A stretch of 64,000 nucleotides of DNA, taken from Davidsoniella eucalypti. Taxonomy: Eukaryota > Ascomycota > Sordariomycetes > Microascales > Ceratocystidaceae. Both the position numbers and the translations under genes were made by a program. How positions within the stretch are numbered: the stretch's first letter is position 1; the number at the start of each line of letters is the position of its first letter. The notes beneath the pieces were generated by a model. It ran no database searches. It had not been told where the DNA came from and was given only the letters and a program-made list of their open reading frames with translations. Below, piece by piece: positions 45,403 through 58,237 of the stretch. The DNA is taken from assembly GCA_004009845.1 (NCBI GenBank), contig RMBW01000099.1:1-64000 (forward strand), read 5' to 3'.

Positions 45403-48400
45403 AGTTTGCCATTGGCCACATCGTTGCGATGTCCTCCCATATGCATCACTATGGCATATAGGGCTTCATTCGTAGTGACAATCATGTCACCCTCTTGCTT
45501 GTTGAGCGGGTAGCCGAAAGGCCGCTATAGGATATATTTTGCATATAACTAGATGGTTGATCAAAGGCTTGATGCTTTCGCAACTTCGTACTATTTCCGT
45601 ATATTTGCTACCTCTTTGCGTATATTTCCCTATCTTGTTTCTTCATTATTTCTGCTATGCTCTTTTTAATTTACTATGCATCTTCTTTTTCTCATATTTC
45701 TCGGTTTAAGGCTACCCATTTTTATATCCTACTCATGCCATTCTAGGCGGCTGGGCCCATTGATCGCAATACCCTATACTATCTCGGATTTTGTGCTTAT
45801 ATATGTGACCTTCTCACAACTACCTTCACATGTGTGTATCGTCAGTGTGTGTCCATTCTTTGGCTGGTGGCCATGTGGTAAATTGCAGTCATAGCTCCTA
45901 TACTTCCATACTATGACATGAAGGTCTTGCGCAAGATAATTCAATATACAATCTCGAACAATGTACGTACAGGCGCAGGTACCTATACTAAGTAATCTCA
46001 TGTTGCCAATATATTGATGCTTTATTTCTCTTTCTCAAGACCATCGGATCATGTATACCTCGAAATATGAAAAAGAACTACACTTTCTATGTATTATCAA
46101 CAATCCTCCTAGACTTACCGTTTCTACCGACACCTTAGTATTATCGTCTTCATCAGTATTTGCTAGGCCTCATTTATTTCACCCCTTTTCCCAGGTTCCC
46201 GGGTTATATTGTGCTGTCCAGATCTCTATCATTCTATACATGGTATGTTTTGGAGGTGAAACTGCTACCTGGAAATGGCCGAGGGTAGCAACAGACAGAA
46301 GGGGCATCGTAGCTAAAGAAAACAAGCATAAGAGAGTGATTCATCGAATTGAACAAACAAAGGACTTGAGACCCAAACTCGTGCCGAAACTTGAACAATA
46401 ATTCAAGATAGGTGCGTAGACTTTTTTTTTCTTTTCATCTTGTCGGCTTGAATGATGCTAAATCGGCTACCAACCACTAGTAGTTAACTAGTTTGCCAAG
46501 TTCTTAGATCACACACCTCAAACCTGAGTCATCTACAGATATATCTATACATCCGGTTGATAGCCGATATCAGCAAAGTCAAATAAACACTTACACAATC
46601 TCACCGCCAACTTTCACTCTTTCGACTTTTTAAATTACAAACCGACTGGTATAATCAAGTATTTCTTCTCTAACAGGCCTCAAGAACCACGAGAAAAAGA
46701 AAGAAATACAGAGAATTAGCTCTCTTGTTCTTGGCCCGTGCGTGTTCTGCTTGTCCAAAACCTTCAGGTGGCACAGAACAAAAGCCATGTCTCAAAATAG
46801 CAGGGTGCGAGGTGGAAAGGGCCTACCTCCCTCGTTGACTTTGTTATTATTCCGTTCTTACTTTTGTGTTCAAATCATTATGTGCCCTTCTTTTTCTTTT
46901 CTTTTCGTCTCTTCCTCGCGAAAGTGATGAGGAGAGACTTATGTTTCCTTGGTACTATCCCAGATTGCCGAGAGCATTTTTGAGTCGGCTGGATATGACG
47001 CTTCGTAAATATGCACATTTTAAGCCAGTGCTCCCACCCTTGAGTCAAAAAGTGATCGGTTGAAGAATATATTGAAGAATATAGCGGTTATATGGCGTGT
47101 GGTATAAAGAGCTACAGGTTCGTCTCGTGATTGCTCAACTCTTCTTTCTTTTATTAAAACCATGGTTTATATATATGTATGCTTATCGAAAACGTAAAGT
47201 AATTTATGCAATGCCAATGTGTAGCTTCTAATTTCTTCCTATCAAAAAAGGGCTTAGATGTGCTTCTAAACACACCGTTGTGGAGATCGAAACGCAGAGA
47301 CACATTGGCATGCTGCATTATTAATCCTCGGATGTCTATATATAGAGTCCCGCTCAAGCTTGGGTAAAGCTCTATACTATGGATATGTCACCAGCGCCCC
47401 TTCTGATGTTCCAACATTAGTGTTCTTGTCATTGTAAGAATACATACAGATACACTCTTGGTAGTAGTGCTGCTGCCTGGAAGATATGTTCTAGAAGCAT
47501 CATTATCGAGTTTTACTAGCCGCAGCAGCTGAGTTCCCGCTCATCCTCACACCACCACGTTGACCTAGTATGTCCAAGCTTGCATTACAGATCCCCATTA
47601 TGACCACACCTACTGCAATTTATTGCGGATCAACACTCTCAAACCCCAGAACAGAAAATCAAGTCGAGTCAGCATGAAGCTCTCGCCAATTTGGACCCTT
47701 AAGCTTCAAGCATATTTACCGGCAAGACAGGTAGTCATGCAGTCTATATCGGTTACGTATGTCAGATCTTATAATCAACCACCACATCTCGTTATAGATA
47801 CAAACATGATGCCAAGATGGAATACGATTTGATTATGCTGACATCTAGCACGGTCTCCTTCAGCGTTTATATCAACAAACGTGGTATATATAGATTCGAT
47901 TATATTCCTGAGGATATGTGTACGTAACTTGTTGTTTATATCTTAAGATAGACGCTGTGTTCAGAGTTGGGGCTGGAATTCTAGAATCAGCAAAGTGACT
48001 TTACATATACTCGTCGTTTTTAATAATGATTCTTTTAACGTCCTACGTGAGCCATTGGGAAGCTCGTAACAAGAATTCTTTGTTCGAATAAGACGGAAGA
48101 TTGAAGGTATGCTGTAGGGTTACAACCCTTAGTAATAATAGTTAGTACCTGAAAAACACTTAAAGCCTATAACGCAGGCACCACTCAACATCCCTACACA
48201 TTCCAAACAAGCCAGTACATTCGATTTATTCCGTAGCTTCTGCTAAAGATGGATTTGAGACAATATTCGTAATATCAACTCGCATGGAAGCTACTAGTGC
48301 GCCGACTATCTCTCAATGTATCAGTATGTATATGTACATAGTAGGCTAAAGAGTTCTCAGCCGAGATCTGGGAACGACCAAGAAGCAGCTACTCAGAGTT

Positions 48401-50492
48401 GAGGTAAGGATGAAGAAGAAAGAAACGACGAGAGAGGTGAAAAGGAAAAGAAGGAATCAGTGGCTTTACCACTTGTGGACGTTGAGCACGGACCAGTATA
48501 AAATCGACCTTTTGGTGAACAAGGATGGGTTTTCTGAGAAACAACAAGTCAGAGTGAAAAAAGAAAGATATTTTTCTTCTGTTTTACAAGCTAGAAGGAA
48601 TCTAGCCAACCACATTGCACCTGATGCAAAAAAAGGGCAGATGGTTGGAAAAGTATTCCAGCACATATGTAAGCATTGGGTCTGTGTGGCTGCATTAAGA
48701 ACAGAAAAACAAGAAACGAAATAAATAAGAAGATGATTTTACATAAAAAGCCTCTAACTATTGAAAAATGGAAACTAGATATACTTATATCATGTTGTCT
48801 AGACCGGACACATCATTGATTCATCCGATCAACAAAACGCCACTTGTTGATTGACATCTTTCAGGAATAATTCACATAGTAGACTTCTACGTAACATCGT
48901 ACCTGTCTACTTTACACCTGTGGTATGTATCTCCAATGGATATTGTGTCAGAGATCATACAGAGAGCTCCATATAACAATCCCTTAGCATATCAATACTT
49001 CTTGTACATCTTGCTTTTTTATTATGACGCAAACTCCATGTGGCCTGATTGATTAATGCACCAATTTATCTTATCTGGGTGACCGGTGTTTTGAATAAAG
49101 GTAGAAAGATGAAAGAAAACAGATATACATGTACAGACATGCAGAAGGAAAAGAAACCTGGTCGTCCTAGCCATTAATCATCCATCCTGTTTAAATTTCT
49201 GCTCGGTCTGGACTCATGAAATATGTTTTCTAGTGTGAAAGGTTACGCTGTTGGTATTCGAAATTATATTCCTATTCTTTTTCATACTGTGATATTCATA
49301 GGATTCAATTCCCGGACAGCAAAGAAAAAATATGAAAGAAAGATATGATGTAAGACCTCGGATCTACTTCTTATACTAGCTACGAGTGGTCGTTTTCCTT
49401 GTCGTAAGCTAGGAAAATTTTATCTACAATTATACATGTATAGTGTAGATGAAAAAGAAGTGAACCAATATACGTAGTCAAGAGGATCGATTCTAAAGAA
49501 GTACTAGCGTAAATAACCGGGAGAGTTTCTTCTGGGAGCAATCTTGTTTTACGACTTAGTTGTACTTGTTATACTAACGTACCAACTATGACACTAATAC
49601 AACATGCAAAGATACATGGCTTTTTCTACGGGACAGTTCCTTACAGTGCAAGATACATGTATTTACTACTAACTGAAAGCATTACATAACCATAGATCAC
49701 ATGGTATATCTTGGATGAGTTTGCTCCTATGGTGATGCTGGGCGGTTTTGAGTGTTCCCTCTTTCGACTCATACTTTACTTTTTAAAAATATCCATTTAA
49801 AATTGAATACTCTCGTTACTTTTGTATCATGAATTGCCTCCGGAGGGCTATGATTCGCCGATTCTTGTCTTAGAGGCCTTGTTGCAAGAAATTGGTGGGC
49901 GTGACATATTGGCATGGCACAACGAAATCGACCAGTCAGAGTCGAGTAGTTCGCCTTACACTGCCCGCCCACCTTACTACATACATCTGTATATGCTCGT
50001 TAAGCGAGGCTTTCTCAGCAAGTAACGTCATCCAGCCTGGGAAGGCATATTTTTTATCGATGTACCATTCTATTTTGTATATTATTTTCTTGAGCTCTGT
50101 CTTAAGAATTCAATGAACTAAGCTGTAGGTGATACTATGAGGAAAAAAAAGGATAAAAGGACATTTGTACGCCAAGCAGAATAGTAGTACTTTATCCTCT
50201 TTCATAATGTACGAATGATAGATATGCAGAGACTGGGCCTCAGATTCAAGCTGATGCAAGTCAATGTGACAACAAGAAAAGCGAGCAGTAACAAGTAACG
50301 GGTTGACTGGCTGCAAGGGATAACGGATACTATAGCTTATTTACTATAGCCGCTTTGAAAGCTGTTTGGAACTAATGCACTCTAAGAGGAAGGGGAAGAG
50401 GATAGCAAAAAGGATAGAGGCTCTCTTTGATAACAAAAGCTCTGTTCCTACTACTGACTCTTTTTTTTGTCCTTGCCTTTATACGTCATTGA
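45403..50492. other. Gene desert, left part
   Basis: After the penta-EF-hand stop there is AT-rich DNA with no recognisable protein. Frames at 46051-46401 and 48410-48724 (about 100-115 codons) are Lys/Ser-rich and look random. No tRNA or snRNA signals. A hairpin marks the right end of this block. Confidence 0.5.
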
Positions 50493-50519
50493 AACCCGCT
50501 TTGATTTGCAAGGCGGGTT
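50493..50519. repeat. Hairpin, 11-bp arms with one mismatch
   Basis: AACCCGCTTTG and CAAGGCGGGTT pair at 10 of 11 positions around a 5-nt loop, followed on the plus strand by a T-rich stretch. It resembles a stem-loop terminator, but no gene ends here. Confidence 0.7.
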
Positions 50520-50987
50520 GATTTTTCTTTATCTAGGTATATAAAAAAAAACTTTAAAAAAGGTCAAACGAGATTTACTGGATAGAGAGGGAAAAGAGAC
50601 GAAAAACACACAGATTCCCGCTGCTTGTCACAAAATAGCCCTTGTCCTAGTCAAAAACCAGGCTGTCTAAGAGGGCCCTGAGAGCTTCGTGATATGGTTT
50701 TTTTTTTTCTTTCTCTTGCTGAGGGGTTAGGTCTGAGAGTAAATTATAAAGAAAAAAAAATAACAAACCATGAAGCTACTCGAAGGAACAGAGCAGAAAC
50801 TTTCAAAGTGAGGGGAAAGCTATCTCGGTGATGCTTTGGATCTCTAAATTTCCCATTGTCAAAGCTAGAATACTACCTATAATGCTAATGCCTGTCTGTT
50901 GGTTTCCTGGCGTTTTATTCTTCTTTGAGTTTTCTTTATAACCTTGTGATATCAACTCTTTGATTTGCCACAGTAAAGCGAGGGAGA

Positions 50988-51056
50988 GAAGGGGGGGGTG
51001 AGGAGAAGAAGAAGATGAAGATGAAGATTGAAGATGAAGAAGAAGAAGAAGGAGAA
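50988..51056 (+). repeat. Purine-rich GAA/GATGAA microsatellite
   Basis: A 70-bp block of only A and G with a few T, made of GAAGAA and GATGAA units and preceded by a run of seven G. Such polypurine tracts can form triplex DNA. On the minus strand it reads as a pyrimidine tract like those found at fungal promoters. Confidence 0.8.
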
Positions 51057-54000
51057 TAGCTTGCGTGAAAGAAGCTTGGGGATCAGTAGCTCCAGACAAG
51101 CTCTCAGACAGCTTGGGCAATCAGGGCAGGGGTGTGCATGAAAGCAGCCAAATCCCTCATCACCTGCCGATTTGCTGCCTGCAGTTATGATACCTTGAAT
51201 AGATGTTCTAGTCCCGTCTCTTGTCAGCAGAGCTAGAGACATTAAAAAGACGGTAATACTGGGATTTAGTTATTTGTAAGAATTTTGCTTGGTATAGCTG
51301 TACGTAGCATGTATACAGATATAGTACATTACTTACAATGAAATACCTTGCTTTAAGCTTGCGCCACTATGAATTTCGCAAGTGATCAAATAAAGAAGCA
51401 AGAATCCTTGGTTTTTTCTTTAGACGCAGGGGTCTCTGTTGTCTCTTATTTGCTTTTTGTTCTTCTGACCAGTAAAGATAGCATTTGTCTTCCAACCTAC
51501 CTAGAAGAGAAAGCGTAATCTGCATGCTCTCAAGAGTAACAATATTTGACCGGCTGCTCTACATATTTCCTGCCGCTTTGGGCGACTAGAGTAGCAAAGT
51601 CCCGCCTGTCACAGGGCCTTCACGTTGTAGTGTCTCATTATACACAAGTATGTACCTATCACGGAAGAAAGAAAGGAAAACTACATAACTATAGAGACTT
51701 CATTATACATATGCTGGCTTGGTCGAGCAAAGATAATAGAGGAAGAAAAATATAAAAGCATGGACCGCTGAGATTGAGATTTTTGGAGTGAGTGGCTGGC
51801 TGGATATGAAAGTCTGAATAGACACAAGGCATCGTAGATCTGAAGCGGCGACTATAGTCAGTTTTCCAAGTTGATTATGCGTGTTTTGTTTGCTTGTCGA
51901 AGGCTCTGATGGACGGCCCATGGCATTGAATTCTTGCCGTTTTCGATCGATTGTTGTCGATAAAGAGAAATATCTACGGTAGAAGAAAATAAATATAAAA
52001 TTCCCGTGTTACATTTAAGCGGGGATATGAGGTCCCGGGACTAGTGTATGTGGAAGATGCAGTTTTGCTTGAGTGACGATATATCGTGACGCTTGATTCA
52101 GCAGTTGCGTCTCCTCCAGACTTCTCTGGAAGTAACGAAGGTGTAAACTATCAACTTACATCAAGCAAACGGCTGGCAGTTCATCTTGCAGACCATCACC
52201 GTCTTCACGATAACCTGAAGACAAAACTAGAGAATAAAATGACGCTCCTGGAAGTACTGGTTCTTGAAAAGCTCGAGACCCAGCACTAGCTCCACATATC
52301 ATCCACACTAATAGAGAGGCCATGGCTCTAGTCTACGAGTAGTTCCGATTCTGTGAAGTTTCTGACAGTCTGCAATGATGGGCGCGGCCGAGATTCTTTA
52401 AATTCGAGCCGGGAAGAAGCTCCATCGTAAGCACGAGATCGAAGATCCTTGGTACTAAAAACATGACTGTGAGTGCAGGCAAAATTGCCAGTTACCCGAA
52501 TTATGCCCTCACCCTAATCGCCAAGGACATTCCTGAGTGACGACGATATGACATGAATATTTAGAACTATTCCGGTATTCTGTTCAGTCGGTTGTTGGTA
52601 ATGGTCTAAAGGTCTCCGAGAGGATCAGGTTGACGCCAATATATCTCTTACGGCCGGGAAATGAAGCTATAGCAGCACGTTATAGATAGTATAGCTCCCG
52701 ATAGGAAGTAGGATGAAGCTACATCCACGGCGGTAAATGCATACCGTCTGTTTCTTTTTTTTTCTCACAAGATAATACTCAAGATTCGAGCCCCGTAGAA
52801 CTAAAGCTAGTAACTTTTTTTTAATTTGTAAAATTGCATGTTTTTCTTCTTATTATGCATAGGATGACTTTTGTAGACGAAGAACGCCCGGAATCCTGTT
52901 AAGGGCCTTTTTTCATTTTTCTAGTACTTTTATTCGATTTTTTTTTATATACTTGTATAAATCCGGAGCTTCCTATTTCCCCCAGAGGCATTTACTTGCT
53001 ATTGGTAGAGTAGTAGCGGAAGCCATCAATACTTCTCAAGATTTTAACTGAACTGCAAGCTCTCTGACTGAATGCGAGGCTAGGGTAGCATCGAGCGCAA
53101 AGGAATCATAACAGTTTTTTTCAGTTCAGTTCTTGTTTTTACTTACGCAGGAGTAGGAAGTACTAGCGGGAACGTAACCCTGAATTCTTTTCCATTTTGT
53201 TTGTGAATTTTTGTCAAGTGTGGTTGGTCACGATAAGCCAAACTGCACTGCATGATTGTTAGCACTATGTTGCTCATTTTAAAAAAAAAAATCTTGCCCG
53301 AATACTAGAAGTATAGATACGCAGTACAACTCATTTTTATCTTCTATCGGAATTCCTTCTGGCATGGGCTTGCATATATGATTTTTCGGTTGTTTGCCTG
53401 CACGGCGCAATGGGCGGTTGCGTTCAAAGTAGCACTAGATAGCTGGTATTATGAATGTATGAAATCCATTATTCATGTATGTAGACCGGTGGATAGAATA
53501 TATATGACCCCAAGGTCATGTGTTGTAATGTGAGATTTACTGGAATCTCTTTTTATTTTTATTTTTTATTACATCTTTTCAAGGCAGACTTCGTTATTTT
53601 CCACCAGTCGCTTAGGGAACCGACGTTGCTTAGACGCTATAAAGGTTGAGCTAAAAAAACAACAATTCCATTATCGATAAGTACAAACCCTTAAATAATA
53701 TTTAGCAGTATTTAGCAGTAACTTAGCTAGAACAGTGGCAAAGAATCCGCCCATTGAAGAGCATTGACTGCGTCTGATTGGATGATCGGCGTCAGCTTAG
53801 TGGGTTTCCTCCAGAGCCTGTCGGGGCTTCCAGATAGCAGCTTTATATTAGGATAAAATGACTTAATTCTTTTCGTATTGTGACAAATGTCGGTCAAAAC
53901 ACTATAATATTTCCTCGAGGTTATATCTGGGCCTCTTGCGGACACGGCGAGATCACGATTTCCGTCTTGGATAGAGGATAGAGAAAAGGATGAGAAATAG

Positions 54001-57000
54001 CTGCGGAAATTAGCCCTTTTGAGAAAAAAATTCGATTTACTAATGTCATGAACATGTACAGATATAGATGCAGGTATACAGTTATTTAGTAAGCTCCAAC
54101 TAGAGCAGGTCGTTCCTAGCAGCACTTTACCATAAGCAGGTAGATCTGAAGCCAGTATCGCCTCTGTTTATCAAACTTAGAGCAAGCTCCGGCCGTCCGC
54201 GTGTGAATCTAAAGCTTCGCTGCAAGGTCCCAACCAAGGGATTTCTGGGCTTGTCCTAGACAGTGATAGCTTTGTTCCAGCCGCCCTTCGGTGGTAAAAC
54301 TGGTGGGAAAAAGCACAGGTTCCTTGATCTCGATTCCATTAGTTAGATGTTAGTTAGATACTAGTGTGTTTTTTCTATTGGTTTTCGGACCCATTGGCTA
54401 CCGATAAAGCCTTTTGGCATGTTATATCATCTGAGATTCGGGAGGTGGCTAAAACTGTTTAGTAGTAAAGCTAGCTATACGAAGATTCATCGCCGCGTCT
54501 ATTAGGATATCGATATATCTTGTTTCAGTAGGTACTATGGCTATGTAGAACCTAGGTTAGATTCAGATTCCAGATGGTCCGAATCAAGCAATGATGCGTT
54601 GAACACATGACTGCTTGTTCGTCTCCAAGTAAAGCTCGACGTATTACATGGTGTACCAAACATGACAGGATGGTTAAATACAGAAGCTTCTTTGCCCATT
54701 ACTGGCTCCCTGGTCAAGTGTTTCGGATTCCCCTTGAAGGAACTTGCAACGTAGAAAACTAGGCGTCCTCTTAGTCCTACAGTAAGAAACTTGTCAACTG
54801 TGGTTATGTTTCTTCCTACTAAATGTTCAGCAAGTCGTTTTGAGTAGCTAGTAAGACATCAGTCATCGCACATACCGTTTGGCTAGTGTTGCCTTCATCC
54901 CCTACCTTGGCTTCTCTTTCTTTTCAATATCGTGATCCGTCACGGGCGAACTCTGTTCTCCTACTGGTGTTTCCTAGTGTTTCTGCTAGAGACACTGTGG
55001 AAGTAGAAGCTCGTACCCTCCAAGGTAGGGCAAGATAGAGTCTTGCTTGTTGATCGATTTTAGGCGTGCCGAAGTGTCCCGGGTTCTGTCTGTAGCTGGA
55101 ACTGGCAGGGAAAGGAAACAGTCAACAAAGGCCTGTTAGTAGCAAGTGATATACATTGTTTCTTTAGGTCAAGGCCTACATATGTTATTTTGTCCAATTC
55201 AAGACAGACAGCCAATAAGTTTGATGTTTTAAGCAGCTGGCAGAATCGAACACGAGCATCTCGAGGGCACGAGCACCGCCCAAATCAAGACTAGACTCAG
55301 TCTGTGTTGCGAATTTGACATGGGTTCGGGCCATTTCACATGCCCGGACGCCTATAACGATTGAAAAGAAGTAGTGACGACATTGCTAAAATCAGAAATC
55401 AGACTGTGAGTTGGACAAGTTAAAAAACCTAGGCAAAAAGAAGAACCAAGCTCGCTCTCCGTCCCAGGTCTGGACTTTATGCCCTGGTAGTCTTCGTTTT
55501 TCTTCTTGCACATTAGTATATGTACTAATACATGAGTAAATGTAGTTGCATATTGGGATTGGATCAAAGGAAAAGCCCTGATATGCAGAACTAAGCTTCC
55601 GCATTAGAAATAAAAGAAAAATCTATTGATTTGAATATATATGTGTATATATAAATACATCGCAGATTTAATACCATCCATATCTCAACAAGGCTTTGAT
55701 AAGCAACCGATTCGATCACCTGCAGCAGGAACCAGATTCATCGATAGAAATCGGCAGGAGCCATCAAAGAAAACGTACTGGCTTCTTGCCTAGTACAACT
55801 AGCTTATTTTCTATGACGACTGCCCTATTTGGAAGTGGCGAAAGCGGACTCTTACCTTCTAATAACCATAGAAAAGAAGCCAAGCTACCTGAAAGTTGCA
55901 ACTGCTGAATGCGCCATCGGTTGCAGATCGAGTATCGTGCCTTAAACTTATTTCCGTCTCTACCCAAATGAGAAGCCTCGTTTGTTCTGGATGCCTTGTA
56001 TTGCATTTGCGGCATGTCTGCATCGCATCGCATATGCAATTGAGGAGCAGTTGCCTGAATTGCGAGCTCCACTTTGTACAGCGAACAAAAGAAAATGTTA
56101 AACAAAGGAAGACAAAGACTACAGAGCACGAAACAAAGCGAACTACAATCTAACCACTATATGTATGTAAGTGAACATGTGGATACAGCGTAGCTTCAAT
56201 TAATCCATGGTGGAGTAACAAGACTGTTGTAGTCTGTGCATAAAACTAGAAATATTTTTTCAAAAATTCTCCTAAGCAGAGCTCTTCACGATAACTCTCA
56301 TGGTAAATAGAGCTCAAACTATGGAGCTCGTCAACTAGATCCAGACAGCGGGTAAAAAATAAACAAGCCCTGGCAGCTCCCCGCCAAAAAAAACCATGGT
56401 CCCTTGCGACCATCAATCAGCGTGGCAATGACAATGACGGTTCCCAGTACAGCACATGGTGTCGTTCAACGAAGGCACTTTCGGCCTTCTTCTCGTTCTT
56501 TTCTTCTTTTGACTGGATAAACATGCGCAGAAGCTTCAGTCGCCAAGCAGGCAAAGCACCACAGCTGCATGAAAAGCACCAGCGAAGAAGATTATGCGGC
56601 GACGGCTGAATAGGAAAAGCTCTGGCACCACTAGAAGAAACTTGTCCATGTCTTTTTTTCTTTGCTTTTTCATCGTCTCTCTCTCGACCTGCCTGGTGCT
56701 TGGGCCGGGGATAGGCCTGCCATTGCGGCAACATGGATTGATATGGAGATGATGATGCTAGCAGATATAGCAAGAGAAGGAAGCTTTCGACAAGGATTGG
56801 ACACACGCACTTCAAAAGAACGCACAGATCGACCGAGAGCTCACACAATTTTTTGTATTCTTTCTTTCATATAAAAATGTTGGGCTACCAGATCTGCACT
56901 GAAAAAAAAGCTCTGAACTTGTCAGCTTTTAGCACCTTCAAACAGCATTCTGGCCTGGCTTGCCTGAGTTGCCCGTTTCGGCCAGTATTTGCATCCCATG

Positions 57001-57850
57001 TCGGGTATCAGAACAAAGAACTAGTGCTGCTATGTTGCTATGTTGCTATAGATATGCACACAACTGACATCCACTGTCATTGCTGCAAATAATCGCCGGC
57101 AGCGATAAGATCGTCCAGCAGACTGACAGGACTGACTGAGCTTTATAGTCTCCTCCAGATGCACGTTCGTCTGCTCAATGGGGTGGCCATCACCCCACGG
57201 GATGCGCACAGCTGGCGTGCCTTGGTCGCTCTTAGCGATGACATCAACGAAATCTCCATCTGGCTGATGGCCGGCGCTGCATCCCAAGCTCGCTCCGACC
57301 AGCGATTGCTGGCGGCAAAGCAAAGTACAGGCACCAGTCCATTACAGTACCAACGCCAGAGCCAGACCCGAATAAAGACATGAATGCAAGACACACCCTT
57401 CGGAAAACCAGGTAGGCCACGAGGCCTGGACATATGATCGACTCTTGCTGAGTTACAAAGTTACAAGACAGGCAAAAAGAAGGCGATGAGTAAGATAAGA
57501 AAAAGGGTATCGGCGACAAAGTCCAACTCCCCTCGTATTAGACTCACGCCCTTTTTAGTGTACATCTCCATCTCCTCTCCAGAGCGTAGAAGGCAGACAT
57601 CGGAGAGAAATTTGGAGGAAAAAACAAACCCCTAGATTAGCGGCGGCTGTCGTAAATTGATAGATAGACAAACAGTAGCGCCTCGGTGATGTCTTTTACT
57701 TCCCTTTCTGCCTTGCCTCGTTACTATACTAACTATATGCGATGCCAGCCGGGTTCCTCAACTCAGATACAGTGTCGATAGGGCAGCCTACGAGCGTAAA
57801 AAGAACCAAATCAAAGAGCAAGCTCGTGAACTGGTGAGGCATGACCTCAA

Positions 57851-57895
57851 GAGCATGGCATCAAGAGCATAGCATCGAAAGCATAGGCCATGCTC
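57851..57895. repeat. Inverted repeat with tandem GCAT units
   Basis: GAGCATGGC at 57851-57859 pairs perfectly with GCCATGCTC at 57887-57895. The 27-nt loop contains further copies of the motif (AGAGCATAGCATCGAAAGCAT), so the element combines short tandem repeats with an inverted repeat. Confidence 0.75.
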
Positions 57896-58197
57896 TCAGC
57901 AGCCTATCGCTAAATGCGTCGACGATTCTCAAACACGCACCCCTCCTCCTTTGCAGCTCGCTTTCCGCCGGGTGTGGCCTGGATCACCCATAAATACATT
58001 GTGCACTCGTACTGGGCTGTTGTGGCCGGTAAAGATAGAAAAAAATGAGATTATGGCAGAGTGTCCCGCCGTCAGGTGGCTTCTTGGCTCTGATTTGTGC
58101 CTTTCTTTTTGTTTCCTTTTTTGCATGCTCCCTTCGCGATCTCTCTAAAGAGAAGAGGGCATGGAAAAATAGCATCCGAGTCTTCTACAAAGAGGGA

Positions 58198-58237
58198 TTG
58201 GCTCGATGGTCCAGAGGACTCCCGCAGATCGAGCCAA
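58198..58237. repeat. Perfect 10-bp stem hairpin
   Basis: TTGGCTCGAT (58198-58207) is the exact reverse complement of ATCGAGCCAA (58228-58237). The 20-nt loop can form a small inner stem (GTCC with GGAC). The block superficially recalls a tRNA arm but lacks tRNA A and B boxes. Confidence 0.75.

Larger units (their letters stand above)
50520..58197. other. Gene desert, right part
   Basis: About 7.7 kb without a recognisable gene. It contains a purine-rich microsatellite (50988-51056), coding-like but unassigned short frames at 52086-52289 (plus) and 53727-54125 (minus), and a more GC-rich section at about 56400-58000 that also lacks a plausible protein. An imperfect repeat/hairpin sits at 57845-57895. 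No tRNA found. Confidence 0.5.

Noticed and set aside
48410..48724. 104-codon plus-strand frame rich in Lys/Arg
   Set aside because: No family resemblance, no splice context, AT-rich surroundings.
53727..54125. 132-codon minus-strand frame
   Set aside because: Ends DAVNALQWADSLPLF and looks partly coding, but no family, no start context and no splice partners; within chance expectation.
55230..55310. Possible minus-strand tRNA with TTCGATTC near 55249
   Set aside because: No matching acceptor stem, A box or anticodon arm could be folded.
56417..56848. 143-codon minus-strand frame
   Set aside because: Composition is unlike that of the real genes here and no motif is visible. Part is Lys/Arg-rich from purine tracts.
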